Source: Bryum argenteum (Eukaryota; Streptophyta; Bryopsida; Bryales; Bryaceae). Taken from it: a stretch of DNA of 64,000 bases. Where the stretch lies: positions 1,251,601 to 1,315,600 of the forward strand of contig CM073322.1 in assembly GCA_037043015.1 (NCBI GenBank), written 5' to 3'. This document shows positions 26,001-38,257 of this stretch, one piece after another. Made by a program: the position numbers and the translations under genes. Below the pieces are notes generated by a model, which was not told where the DNA came from, searched no databases, and saw nothing but the letters and a program-made list of their open reading frames with translations. Numbering within the stretch: the stretch's first letter is position 1; every line of letters begins with the position of its first letter.

Positions 26001-26257
26001 TCCAGATTGTTCTTTCATAACTCATAGTCTTAAATCATGCGTTAAGAGTGTTGGCTTTTACTGACAAAGTGTGTTCCTTCACTTTCAGGGAATTTCTGAA
26101 CTGCGTACGTTCAATCAAAATCCTGTCGCCGACAGAAGTGGAGCAGATGAGTCAGGAGCAGCTAAAGATGCTAGACACGGTGCCTGTACAACAAAGTAGC
26201 GACTCCGGAGAGCCGAGGTCCTTTCCCGATCCTTCAAGTGGAGCTTTGGTTCAATGA
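20044..26257 (+). CDS. ARF: Auxin response factor, class A (activator type)
   Basis: ARFs bind AuxRE elements (TGTCNN) and, in class A, activate auxin-responsive genes until Aux/IAA proteins bind their PB1 domain. Exons: 20044-20107, 20893-21005, 21545-21643, 21939-21998, 22159-22305, 22453-22537, 22801-22891, 23105-23269, 23460-23582, 23702-23777, 23889-24024, 24240-24790, 25143-25284, 25389-25549, 25701-25891 and 26089-26257; 790 aa. The dimerisation flank ([14 protein letters not shown]) precedes a B3 domain at about 130-232, with the DNA-contact stretches [17 protein letters not shown] and [13 protein letters not shown]. The ancillary region ends [11 protein letters not shown] Gln/Met-rich middle region (about 387-670) marks class A. 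PB1 (about 671-750) keeps both faces: the Lys of [13 protein letters not shown] and the acidic [15 protein letters not shown]. The exon at 25143 is the least certain (weak acceptor), and the donor after 25284 (GTCTGC) is weak. Similarity suggests a bryophyte ARF. Confidence 0.93.
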
Positions 26258-27466
26258 AGCGAGTGTTTGACTATATCGTAGGCCAGGAAGTTTGGTCCCT
26301 CCCCTCCCCTCCCCTGAACTCGTGACCAACCAACATTTTGGCAGTAGATATTCAGAAGCGAGGATTGTAACGGACCCCACCCATCTTGTGTGAAGCGTGA
26401 ACCCGATTTTTCTTCCGAGAGTGTTTGTAGTAGTATGTAATTTGATGCAATTTTGTGCAGGAATTAACCAGATTACTGCTTGTAGGTAGCTTTTTCTTTG
26501 AAAATTGGCGAACCACTTTCCACGGTCCTTCCTTCCATGGATCGTTGAGATGTAAGCTAATCGTGACACTATCCCTTTGATTGAGCTTTTATTCCCTTTC
26601 TCTACCCTGTGGCCAGTGTAGAGAATCGGCCAGTGTGAGGTATATGAGATGAGACCCGTCTTAGGTGCAACCATGCATTCAATTCCCTTCAGGCCTCACC
26701 TTCTCTTTTGTTAGATACTGAGTTGTACCACTCTTCTTTTGTTGATAAGCGATTTTCTGGTTTTCAAACTTGAGTACTGTGTTCATACCGCAATTATTGT
26801 TCCCTCGGATGCATGTATTTTTCTGTTTAAGTAATCTTCTCCGTACAATCTTAAGAACGCTTAAGTTAGCAGCATTTTGAAATTATCAATTAATTAGTTG
26901 CTCAGTTTCAATTGTACTTTTGAACAGGGTACAATCTGTGGAGCACTCACCACAATTGAATTTTGATTTTGCAAAATAACCCGGATAACAAGATGGATTG
27001 TCCAACGAGCATAATAAGATTGATATGCTTAAGTCTCACTAAGCGTTACGGTAGAAGATAATCAAAGTATCCGTGTACATCCTAGGAGTGACCCAGGTAA
27101 CTTCATTTACCTTCACTGAATATCTCATTCATTTGCCATTTTGGCACGTCTACATCCCTAACTTAATTTTATAACAGATCCAAGCTGCACTCTGATTTAA
27201 ATTTTTTCTTTTAAAACCAGTTTGCTCATAAGTTTGCTAAGGAAGATACTTTGCTTGTAAGTTTTCTCTAGCATCTCCTACCTACCCAAACATGATATGT
27301 TTACAATTTATGATGCATCTACGGTGAAAATTGATGCTCTTAGTCATTGAATAAATCCTCTACTGATATGAAAGCCAACTAGAGCAGAAGGGAATTTACA
27401 TGAATTTACTTTGTATTGAGCACTATAGATTACAAAATGGATACAGAGGTGATAGTACTGTAGGGG
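26258..27466. other. Convergent intergenic region ARF / CYP78A
   Basis: The 3' UTRs of the two converging genes presumably lie here. No further gene seen. Confidence 0.5.
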
Positions 27467-30400
27467 TCAACGGAGAGTAGCACACCCATGAAGTGGTGAA
27501 GCCATCTCACATGAGAGTTTCAAGTTGTCAGTAAAGTCAATGGGATGGAGATCATCATGCGACCATGCAAAGTGGTGGAGCAGGCGAGCAATCCAGAGTT
27601 GGGCAGTGGACAAGCCAAGTGCGCGTCCCGGACACACGCGCCTCCCGGATCCAAAGGGTGCAAGGCGCAAGTCCGTGCCAAGCACATCAACATCATCGTC
27701 CATGAATCGAGAGGGGTCAAACACATGAGGGTTTGCCCACAACGAGGCATCATGTGTAATGGCCCACATGTTCACCATGGCTATGGTTCCCTGTGGGACG
27801 TGATAACCAGCTACCATGGTATCCTCGTTGGCGAGGCGTGCCCATGAGAGAAGGGGTCCCGGTGGGTGTGCACGCAATGTCTCCTTCATAACCGCTTGCA
27901 GATACGGTAGATGATCCATGTCCTTGTGTTGCAGAATTCCTTCCTTCCCCAATACTTTGTCAAGCTCCTCTTGGACGTATGCTTGGATACTTGGATTTGC
28001 TATCACCTCTGCTAATGCCCATTCTGTCAACACCGCTATTGTGTCCGTGCCCCGGAATACCATCTCCTGCACATTCATCCGGTATAACTAAAACAAATGA
28101 AAAAATGAACCCCTATGTCTCCTAAGTATACAAGAAACCTTATATCAGAAAATGAGAAAGAATGCAGACTATGAGGCACTTTTGACTTCTGAAGGTCAAT
28201 GAAGTTTCAAGTAACTAAGGTGATATTTCCTAAGAGCAAGTAGTAACATATTATTCTCCTTGAGTTTGGATACAAGAACACAAAGTAATTACACTTAACA
28301 TGGTGTTTTTGACCAAGATTGTTGATATCAAGATTGTTCAAATCTTGACTTGTTTTCTATCAAGACGTTCAATTAGACAATTACATCTTAAAACTTTCTA
28401 ATTTTTATACAAGAACTAGACGATGAAGAACAACGTAATTTCAATAGCTCTTATCACGATTACATACTTCTCTTATCACGATTACATACTTGATAGTTTC
28501 ACACAATAACATAAAATAAGAACTTCTGATATTGAATCAAATATACAAAGAGGGAGTATATAACTTCTTTTAGTTTTTGTGCTTGAACTTTAACATGATC
28601 CAGATTTGTACTTATTGAATTGTGTTGCTTTTATCTTCTATCAAATACTTCACCACGAACTGGACCAGAATATGATTGCACCTACTCACTCTAGTAGTAG
28701 TATCACAACTATTAGGAATTTTTCTCGTACTTGTACTTTCCAAGCATCCTCGTAGAGACCCTCTATACTTTAGGGGTTGATGGTACAGTATCATACACAA
28801 TTCTTTTTATCATTCCCTTTTCCTCCCCCCATTTGTACGTCAGATTAAAGTTGAGAGAGTACCCAAAGCACAGAGATCATGTCTTCATCCGACATGGTCT
28901 GATCACCATCCAAAGCCAGCAACACATCCACAAAGCAGTCAGTGGAAGTTGTAGTACTCATACTCCTCCGCTCGTCCAGAATGGGCTGCACAAACGCTTG
29001 CACTCGGCTGGTCAGGTCCTGGCATTGTCTTGACACAGGATCTGCACAAGGCAAGTGACACAAGAAAGGCAGATGATCGGCGCTGTTGAATCCTCCCAGC
29101 AGCTCAAACCCGTCCCGGATCATGGCCTCCACCTCCTCCGCTTCCGGATCATGGCCTCCAAAGCTGAAGCTGCGCCCAAACACCATGCTCATCAAGTTGT
29201 TCACTGCTGCTCGTTGCAAGTATGGTCGTAGACTAATGCCCATGCCCGGCTTGCTCACTACCTCTGCATATATATGCACCACAAATATTGGTCAATCATC
29301 TCATAGACATCATACATTATGCAATGTAGCAGATTCTGAACGTCAACCGTTCATCACACAAACTAGCACTTCTTAGACTTCAATCTTAACTACGCTATTG
29401 AACATATTAACTTTCCATCAACCATACCTTAGACTATCACTTCTTATCACCTTGATTTACTATCATTGACTTTTGGAACTAAAAAGACTCTGATAGCAAC
29501 TTAGCCCTGTAAGGGATAGGGTATGGAATGGTACCACACCGTGCTTCAATAAGTGGCACTGAATGTGCATCTATATCACTAAATCAGGATTTTGTGAAAA
29601 GAATGATGCTATGTACATTGTAAAAAAGAAAAGATTGTTGTGTACATCTCATTGTTGTTCTTGGTATTTAAATGTAATTAGTCGTACAGGTCAACACTAC
29701 AATCTAAATAAGCAAGCATCGATAATGTGTTGAAATCAGGAACTAAAATGAAAGATCATCGTTGAAGTTCAGGTACTTAAAAAGTATCACTTGTAAATTG
29801 CACTAAGTGAGCTTCCACATGATGTATTTACTATCGATTCAAAAGCAATTACTGCAACATGCTTCAGAACTAATTCAGTTGCGGTACTTGTATGGAATTG
29901 TTCAGATCAATAAAAGCATGAGAAAGAAGAGAAATACTATCCATGGCTGCCATCTATATTGTTTCTCCTATTCAGTATTCGGTCACGTAAATGAGCATGA
30001 CAATGCGCATGTGTAGTTGCAATCTTAGAGTGAAGGGAGTTCGAGAAGAACTAGTACCGAGAGCGATGGCGGATATCATGCGATCGGTTTCGCGTTGAAG
30101 AGAAACGAAGTTGTTGACGATCTGCTGGTGAGAGAACATGTTGACAACAGCGATCTTGCGCAAATGACGCCAATAAACACCTTGCGGAGCAAATCCGATG
30201 GCGCGATCAAAGCCTTGCAGCAACGCCGCTAGTTTCACGGGTCGATCGCCGAACACGACGCTGCGAAGGATCTCTTTCGCCACATCAGGATCGGAGGTCA
30301 AGGCAATGCGGGTAGTTCCGACACTAATCGCCATGAGCTTGCGCGTAGAAGCGCCACCACTCCAGGCCACTTCTGCCAACTCCCTGTGCACGTTCCTGCC

Positions 30401-30706
30401 TTGCATTAGCTTCCAGCTGCCGAGAATCGGCCATCCCCGAGGTCCATCCGGTGTGCACCTTCCGGTCCGTAGGCGGGAAATACTCCAGGCGGGGCCGCCA
30501 CTCCCGCTCAAAATCAAAATTACGAAAATGACAGCTGCAGCTATGGCGACGACGATCTTGCCATCTCTTAAAAGCTCTCCGACGATAGTCAAGAACGCAG
30601 GTAGAAGCAATAGCACGGCCTTAGTTTTGCTGCGCTCCTTCTTCACCTCGACCGCATCCTCTTTCTTGATGAGTATCGGCAGCAGGTATGCAGGTATGTC
30701 AGCCAT
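27467..30706 (-). CDS. CYP78A: Cytochrome P450, CYP78A type
   Basis: A membrane-bound monooxygenase of the plant CYP78 family, whose members control organ size and growth by a still unidentified product. Exons on minus: 30706-30058, 29263-28863 and 28066-27467 (stop); 549 aa, normal for the family. The start ATG at 30706 (TCGATGGCT, good context) is preferred over an in-frame ATG at 30751. Two hydrophobic segments (about 30-45 and 51-66) form the ER anchor. The Pro-rich hinge is [12 protein letters not shown] (about 85-96), followed by [20 protein letters not shown]. The I-helix is FRGTDT (354-359), the ExxR motif ETLR (412-415), and the haem loop [10 protein letters not shown] (488-497, Cys495). 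FDPSRF replaces the usual PERF. All key residues are present, so the enzyme should be active. The gene is convergent with the ARF gene. Confidence 0.92.
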
Positions 30707-32421
30707 CGAATCCGCTTTACGAACTGCTGCTCTCGAACTAAGAATGTGCACATATTCACATATTGTTTAGAATCCTCTAACTTATCTCTTAACAGTTGAG
30801 TAGTCATTTCTGCAACTTGCACAAGAAAATAATATTCTCGTGGAACCCCCATCACCGTTAGTGTAGATCCTTGATTGTGTATGCATTTACGTTACTTGAT
30901 TGTGTACACTCTACGAATATTAAGAAAGTACTGTAGCTATCTCATGATTGACGGTCGTTCGGCGTACCTTGCCGCACGTACTTCCATTGAGTTCTAACTA
31001 ATTTCTTAACAAGATCAAGTACTGTTTCAAACTTCCATGCAGACGAACGGTGTCTATACTAATAGTCGCATGTCTTTAGAAACCTGAGCATTGTCGATTA
31101 TGCTATCTCGTCAACAACAAAAAAGTTCCTCACGACGTTCAGGTTCACTTACCTTTTCATGTACTGCTGCATGTTAAAACTCTCTTATCACCATCGTTGT
31201 CCTTGACTACAACCTCTTATCATGAAAAAGTGGCGAGGTTTTGATTAGACTTTTCGGGATTGCTACCGACGAAAGCATAGAAAATTGCAGGAAAGGCGAA
31301 GCGAGATCAAGAAATTGAACTGTGACAAAACGTAACGATGATTGGATTCTCATTTGTTTCGCTCTTTTATAGGTGCTGGTTTTGACGCAATCTACTCAGT
31401 CAACGCAGGCTGGCGTAGAAGAAACGCAGGGCGGCGTGAAGAAGCTCCTTAGACAGTTTAGATTAGAGCAAAATTCTGTACTCTGTACACAGGACAGTGA
31501 CCATTATCAGAGTTTTTACGTCTGTGTTCTTTTTGCATGCAGAAGTATGACAAAACTCCTCGATTGGCACTCACGATCTTCTTGCATGCATTTAGAGGAG
31601 AGACCTAGGTCAGGATCCTAACCGAATTGGATGATTTTCCTTCCTTTACCATGAATCTGAACATGTTCTTCTTCTTTGCATGCATAGGTGATGTCGATAT
31701 CATGGCAATCTTTATCTTTGTGCATGTGAAGGAGCCTTAATACAGGTACAACGGCGCTAGTGGTAACAGAGATAGCTCTTCATTTTCGTAAATTTGCATG
31801 CATCTGAAAGATAAGAGGGAAATTTTGTGATATTGAGACTTCTTGCATTGTCTTCTTCAACCAAGTATGTCTCTTCCTTTATCGAGAGTCTCCATCTAAC
31901 ATATCTTCTTATATCAACAGTAACAATCATATTAAGTAAAATTTACCACGTTTCAAAAGATAAAACGTTTTCAGACTAAAATTATTTGGAGATGTTCAGG
32001 ATCATGACTAACATCAACTCCGTCCCCCTAAAAAGGTGTGTTTCTCTTGACTTCTCCATCTAATGAAAAAAATTAACAACTTTCCCCTCATCAAGTTATG
32101 CATAATTCTCATTCAAATTCATGTTCATGTCTATACTTTTGTAGAGCATATGCTTTCTTACAATGAACAACAACACATTGAACATTCTCTTGGGGTTTTC
32201 ACTTAGAATATGTCACGTATTTTTTGGTGCTAGCTCCCAATTTCTGGTAGGTATTAGCTCAATAACTCTATAGTATTGGTTATGCACCAAATTTGCATAC
32301 TACATACTATCCTAATTTTGTCCTCAAACAAGTAGCAGGACAAGAAAAGAGGGGTCTTTGCAATGTTTTTTGTGTTGTTTTCTTGTAAACATTGCTTAAG
32401 TCTAACAATGTCCTAGTACTA
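30707..32421. other. CYP78A upstream region and intergenic DNA
   Basis: Contains the presumed CYP78A promoter and leader next to 30706. An open + frame at 31373-31621 has no recognisable domain. Nothing else was seen. Confidence 0.4.
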
Positions 32422-32678
32422 AACCCCAATTCCGTTAAAATGGCACTATGCCATGTGCCATTTTGTCACACTAGATCTTACATTTGTGCTCATATAAAAT
32501 GGTATATTCTGTAATATCACAATTTTTTTGGTAATATCACTTCTTTATATGCATTGTCACTCATTTTCCCTAATATCACCTTAAAATTCTGTTATATCAC
32601 ATGGTTTTTGAACTGCAGTTCAGAAAGTTGAGGTGTGCCATTTTACCGGAATAATGCCATTTTAACGGAATTGGGGTT
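32422..32678. mobile_element. 257-bp MITE with AACCCCAATT termini
   Basis: It starts AACCCCAATTCCGTTAAAA and ends with the exact complement (TTTTAACGGAATTGGGGTT), giving terminal repeats of at least 23 bp. The interior repeats short AATATCAC phrases. It is a single copy in this window. The target duplication is unclear. Confidence 0.75.
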
Positions 32679-33236
32679 ACTTGCTCTAACAACGTATTCA
32701 ATCTTTCATCTCCGGAATTATAGATAATGTTGCTTATTTTTTTGAGAACATTGTTAAAGCAAGTTCCAAAACTTGGCTTCATTTGCAAACCCCTCAAATT
32801 TAGTAGTGTAAGTCATGCTAAAATCTCCAACAAAAGTTAAAATATGCAAAGTTGCCGGAGCTTAGGAAGTATCTCACTACCTCCATTGCTAAGAATGATT
32901 CATGACTCACCTCCGATAAGGAAGAGTGGCCATAATCATGACTAAGAGGCTTTTGCTTTTGCTTTTTTTTTGGTTCAGAAGCCATTTCAGGGATGAGTGT
33001 GCTCTTCAACCGAAATATACTTCGGTCACTAGAGTCCTTGAAACTATTAATGTATTAATCCATAAGTGCATGAGGTTTCTGTGGGTACGGTTGCCTGCAT
33101 GGGTTGCAACTTATGTGAATTTTATGCTTGTCAATTGGGTTTTCAATCCCAAGGCTAAACTACATATGATAGTTCAATCATGGGTAGGGTCACTTGGTTT
33201 TGTTGTTTACATTTGAAAACTCCAAGCATGGTTGTA
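32679..33236. other. Intergenic DNA, nothing recognised
   Basis: No gene, RNA or clear repeat seen. The short open frames have no domain. Confidence 0.3.
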
Positions 33237-33338
33237 ACATTGGACAAATTACTATTCATCACATTGTACACTCCGGACAACTTTACATCTTGGTAAATAG
33301 AACTTGTCCAATGTGATGAATAGTAACTTGTACAATGT
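33237..33338. repeat. 33-bp-stem inverted repeat (hairpin)
   Basis: The left arm ACATTGGACAAATTACTATT and onward pairs with the right arm ending ACTTGTACAATGT, with about three mismatches over 33 bp and a 36-base loop. It could be a short foldback element or a small-RNA hairpin. Confidence 0.6.
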
Positions 33339-34725
33339 GACAACCCTGACTCCAAATATGTAAAGGCATCAAGTACAAGTTGGATTAATTCCCTTAGCTG
33401 GTCTTGTTTGTTGCAAGGTGACAATTGTACAAGTTAGGGGATCTTACGTTTATAGGAAAAAGTAATTTCGAGGTTTTTAATCATTGTTGTTGGATTTCAA
33501 TAGAACATACACGCAAGCAAAAGCCATGAGTTTATTTGTTTATGTGAATGATACTTGGAGTAGAGGGGCGTAAAGAAAACGTAAGTGTGAACATGGTTAT
33601 GTAGAGGTTACTGGAACTTGTTGATAAAGAGTAGTTATTGTCTAGCCTTCTTTCCAAAGGACAAAATGAAATACTCTTATACACCCATAAGATAGAATCA
33701 TCCAACTCGTATTAAGAAATGTATAGTAGCACATACTTTGGTGTAGTCAAATTCTAAGTTTAGACTTGTTTTACTAGTGCTTGTTCTCATTTCAATAAAT
33801 TTCATGTAGTTGTGAATGGTGTTTGTGGGAATGTATAGTTTTAGTTGTAAGATAGATCTTGAACCTTGGGCAGTTTTTACTATGGCAATCTAAGTATGTG
33901 GAACCAATACTTATTTCTCATAATTTTTTTTACATAAACATAATTTTAAGATGAATTCCAACAACTTTTTAATGGTACGAATTTTGATCCAAAATAATTT
34001 GATTGGATTTGCAATGATGCCTCTATTTTGAAAGAACACATAATTTTCAAGAGCTATATTTACTTCATCCACCATACGATCTTGAATTTTTTCTCTTCTG
34101 GGTTGGATTCTAAAGATGGAATCCAACCCAATGTTTTCTATTTTGGGTTGAATTCAGTAAGACTCTTTGCTGATTCCAAGATGTGAGAAAGATATGGCAT
34201 TAATTTTAGTACAAGAAGTCTTCTTTTTGCACTTTGTCCTATGAAATTCTATGGTCAATTTTGCTATTGTCTAAGCCAAAAAAATTCTTTTGATGATTTT
34301 TTTTACACAAACTATTTATGATGAACAACTTTCTAATCATGGATATTATGAGTTTGTTTGCAATAGTATATTCCTCAACGGTCAATCTAGTCTCCTTGCT
34401 TAAGTGCCCTTCATTGGTGGAAAGGTGGCAAAAGTAAACTAGTTACTATGAAACGAGAGTTTACCCATAGACCAAAAGGGAGAACACCTTTACTAGCAAC
34501 TTACCCCAACTTGGGTGTACATTGCCACTATAGGGTGTACTCGTAGGGTACACTCAAACCACTATTCTACTAAGACTTTCTTACCAAGAAACAATAGACA
34601 TATTTTTAAGTGGTATGTCCAATTTGGACCCACACAAAGCATGTGCAAATCCTCATCTACCAAAGAAGTTCCAAAAAGCCAAGATAAAACACATGATTAA
34701 ATTTGTATCAACATAGCTTTGGAGT
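33339..34725. other. AT-rich intergenic DNA
   Basis: No gene seen. Short ORFs are AT-rich, with no domain or splice context. Confidence 0.3.
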
Positions 34726-34729
34726 TTAA

Positions 34730-35618
34730 CCCCTAAAGAAGAAGCTCTACACTAACCTCCAAGACAAGCATATGTGAAATCTGTGGACAAACTTTTCTTT
34801 TTAAAATTTTCTTTCGAAATATCCGATCAAGTCTCTTTTCTTTTTAAAAAAAAATTTAATTATGGATAATCTGATCATAGAATCTTGTTTACTACTGTCT
34901 GACTAGTCTACCCACCTATTCTATCAAAAGTCACTTTACAAATTTTAAATTATATCCGGTCAAGTTTCAATTTTTACACAAATTACTTTTTATTTTAAGC
35001 AAATCCACCACAATGTAGTCGATTTTGACTTTGTGGGGTTAAAAGTGGAATATACTTTCCATGTCTACAAAAATGGAACAAATCATCCAAAACACCAATT
35101 TCCGTGCAAATCTTGGGATGAGATGGTTCTTCACGTCACGTTTCTTGATGTTTTTTCCAATGCTCCATGTCAGACAAACTAAAAAGGACTTGGGGTTGGG
35201 CTCTAGGCACCTTTTGGGATAGTAATTGGCTAAATATAACCCTGGTTGCCGTTATATTGCATAGGTTTTTGTACCTCTGCTTTGGGACAGCCATTGAAGA
35301 GATTCTGGAAGGTTCTGTAATATGTGACCTCAATACCGTTAGCCCCGAAGGACCGGGGTGTATTGAGTCTCCCTACGGTAGTATTTTCAGAATTGAAAAA
35401 GAAGACTTGAGTCAAAGAGAGAAGCGTGAATTGGCTCCATTTGCTTCAAAAAGATATGTTGTTTTTACAAAAGTACGGTGAAGTTTGATAACAATTGGTG
35501 GTAGCGGTAATTAGAGAGTTGTAAAGAGGATTTTATAGTTGGATTTCCCGAAATCAAATTTAAAATAACTTTGTTCACGGAATTCAGGTATGGCCACCTT
35601 GAGGTCAATGTTGAGGGG
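34730..35618. mobile_element. 889-bp TTAA-flanked foldback element (T2) with internal ORF
   Basis: It begins CCCCTAAAGAAGAAGCTC after TTAA (34726-34729). It ends TGTTGAGGGG before TTAA (35619-35622). The outer 180-270 bp of each end are diverged inverted repeats of each other (for example CTAACCTCCAAG against TTGACCTCAAGG). The central 35.1-35.45 kb section is unrelated to the arms and is less AT-rich. It holds a 104-codon + ORF at 35167-35481 that I do not recognise. Confidence 0.6.
35167..35481 (+). CDS. Hypothetical 104-aa ORF inside the T2 element
   Basis: This open frame sits in the unique core of the 889-bp TTAA-flanked element. The product starts MSDKLKRTWGWALG and has one hydrophobic stretch (about residues 22-40, LNITLVAVILHRFLYLCFG). 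It ends in a charged segment (RIEKEDLSQREKREL) and runs into the element's right arm. I recognise no family. It may be a captured gene fragment rather than a working gene, because there is no clear promoter, splice context or full domain. Confidence 0.2.
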   Translation: MSDKLKRTWGWALGTFWDSNWLNITLVAVILHRFLYLCFGTAIEEILEGSVICDLNTVSPEGPGCIESPYGSIFRIEKEDLSQREKRELAPFASKRYVVFTKVR

Positions 35619-35671
35619 TTAAATTAGCCTTGTCCATGCTATCCAAACTTAAACTGCATATTGCAAAGCAC

Positions 35672-35791
35672 GGTTCCGGAATTTTTTTGACTTTTACTGG
35701 CTAATAACCAGCATTTCCCACACCCAATCAGGGTTCCGGAATTTTTTTGACTTTTACTGGCTAATAACCAGCATTTCCCACACCCAATCGG
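35672..35791. repeat. 60-bp tandem duplication
   Basis: Two consecutive 60-bp units starting GGTTCCGGAATTTTTTTGAC are identical apart from the junction base. Each contains the short palindrome CTGGCTAATAACCAG. Confidence 0.9.
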
Positions 35792-36100
35792 TTTTTCTCA
35801 TATCGGTTTTCAGACAATTACCTTATTTTATACACTAGCTGTCGTTTCTTCCCGATCATTACTGCAAAGTGGCATAGTGAGAGTTGTTAACCCTTACAAG
35901 TGCTTTCAAGGCTGGGACGGGCAGTCCAAAGAATCTTCTGAGAAAATTCAATGATCGGGCAGCCACATGAGTACCGCTGCAAAGGCAGCTTGCTCGGAAG
36001 AGGTCAATGAGAGCTTTGGAACAACAACTCGGGCAGCTACACAAGTAGGCAATGAGCTTCAATTCTTCATACAAGCATGCAGCAGTTTCTTGTAGTTTGT
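35792..36100. other. Intergenic DNA
   Basis: No gene recognised. Loosely repeated CGGGCAGC(C/T)AC phrases (about 35955 and 36030) resemble the terminal repeat of the neighbouring element. Confidence 0.3.
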
Positions 36101-36333
36101 TCAGCTCGGGCAATGGTTCGTGGCAGCTACCAAGGAGGCACCCTAGAATCCGTGGGGACCTCCCGAGGCCGTTTTTGATAATTTTGAATTCAAATTTGAG
36201 GTCTGCGACCCCAAATTACCCTTGTAGGCCTATTCCTTGGCATTTAATGTCTATACATCAAAAAATTAGGGGGCTCATTACCCCTCCTCCATCCTCCTTG
36301 GTAGCTGCTACGAACGCTTACCCGTTCAGCTCC
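36101..36333. mobile_element. Inverted-repeat element, about 233 bp
   Basis: The left end (TTCGTGGCAGCTACCAAGGA at about 36117-36136) is complementary to the right end (TCCTTGGTAGCTGCTACGAA). Similarity extends outward through the CAGCTCGGG / CCCGTTCAGCTC flanks to about 35-40 bp. No ORF is convincing. Confidence 0.5.
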
Positions 36334-36659
36334 CAGAGGAACTGGCCTCGAGAAGGAAGACGCACCCCAAAAGTGCAATTATGGAATGTGAACGTACGCA
36401 ATCTAACAAGTGTTAATTATCCACCGTCAAGGCTATGTTGAGCAAATAGCTCACCAAATATAACCATGTCAAAGCTAGGCTACTAGGAAGCATAATTGCA
36501 TTTATAGTAAGGGAGGTGGGAGTTGGCTTTATCACCACCTCCAAATTGGATGAGACAAAACAATGAGCTCCACCGCATGCTTCAATCTAAATTCTGCCGT
36601 CAGCCTGATCCCCAGTCTCTTATATGACTCCTTAACCCCTTTCAAGAACAAACACATAC

Positions 36660-36960
36660 TAAGGTGGCCAATTTTGAGCACGGGATGTTACTGGTGCAAG
36701 TAATTTTTGTGCATGGAGAAAATTAGTGGAAAGGTAGACCAAGTGGAATCATCATTTTTGAACTTTTTTACTATGAGTTATGGATTCTTGAAGTTGGAAA
36801 TATACGCGTTTCTGAATCGGTGACACCCTATAATGTATGCAATGAACACATAATACTATTTTATGAGGAATCTGTAAATTACCTCTGAGGGAAGATTACT
36901 AAAGCTTCATTGCAGGACCTGCTCCATTACTCTACCATTCTAGACCACTCTACCGGAACA
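36660..36960 (+). repeat. Dispersed repeat R1, copy 4
   Basis: It starts TAAGGTGGCCAATTTTGAG and carries AGTAATTTTTGTGCATGGAG, GAAGTTGGAAATATA and GACACCCTATAATGTATGC. It aligns with 14058 and 62311. Confidence 0.55.
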
Positions 36961-38257
36961 TGCTACAATACATGATGCTAAGTTTATTACATTGTTGTTG
37001 ATAAAAATGAGTGGCATAATTTGACATACGCTATTCCTAGGATCTAGTATGTAACTCTTACACGTTTTTAACTCCAAGTTCCTTATAGAAGTTTTTTCCC
37101 TCTATTATAGAACGGAAAGAAGTGTCTTTGGCCCAAATAAACATTGTAGACATAACTAAAACTTTTGTAGACTCTTGTTCTTAGGTAGGTTGGGAGCATG
37201 TTCCATAACGTTTTACCCCACGGAACCTTTAAAAACCTAGAGAAAAGCTTCACTTTTCAAATCGGAGTATGCTTATATTCAAATAAAAAGCCCAGTTCAT
37301 GACAAGAAAAATGGTTGTATCAAAAATTCAAACAATCAAAGCATGCCTCCACGGCTTCTTAAGTCTACCGGTAGTGTAAAGAGAGCATTTCACATGCCAG
37401 ATTTTCATTGCCGGTGTCATACAGACAAGACCTCGTCAAAGAGTAAAAGATTCATAGAGTGTCGACAGTACAACACTCCACACGTGCAATTCAGACTCCT
37501 GGAATATACTGTTATGAAAGTCCGAATATGCTAATCATCTCCAAAGCACAACAGCTGGTGCTACCAAGCAAATAGGAATTGGTCCAACAACATATTTATA
37601 CCACTGCTCCAAAGCAACGAGGACAATTGGAAACATAAGTCCAACCCAAACCAACCAACAGTTCCCAATTCATGAATAAAAAGAAAGCGCAAAATGAGAC
37701 ACTCCATGTATTACTAAATGAGGAAGGGTCAGGTCACTCAGGTGGACATTCCCAGGCAATCAGGTGTGAGTAACTAATTGGCGGAATGATGTACCTATGC
37801 AAGAGACAAGCAAACCTACAGCCGATTCCATGCAAACATTGGAGGCCCCTGTCCCACTTGGCAACTTGGATTTATGCTGTTGCTGTAAGGCCAAGCAGCC
37901 AGTCTGGCAAATTGTGTCCCAAACTCCCAGACATGCACCCCATAGCCCCACACAAACACACACGATGAAGAGTTTCACATTCATTGGTTGGTACGCACCC
38001 GAATACCAGCTTCTGTTGAGTAGTTTCCATTGCTCCTGTCGCCAATATCGTAGTAGCCGCCTTCATAGGACCAACGAAAAGCTCAAGCCCCACGCTCAGC
38101 TTTTTATCGGTCAGTAACAACATGCCCATACTTCCAAGTGCCTAGGCTGATAAGGATTGCTCCACTAAGAGCTCTTCTGTTTACCTCCAGTCGGTAGTAC
38201 AAGTGAGTCGGATGGGATGAGACAATGTATGGAAGAAAAAAAGTGAGAGTGGTTACA
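36961..38257. other. Intergenic DNA and OEP80 3' region
   Basis: The 3' UTR of OEP80 is expected just below 38258. No further gene seen. Confidence 0.35.

Noticed and set aside
30198..30770. 190-codon + strand ORF
   Set aside because: Antisense to the first exon of the P450, which has clear family motifs.
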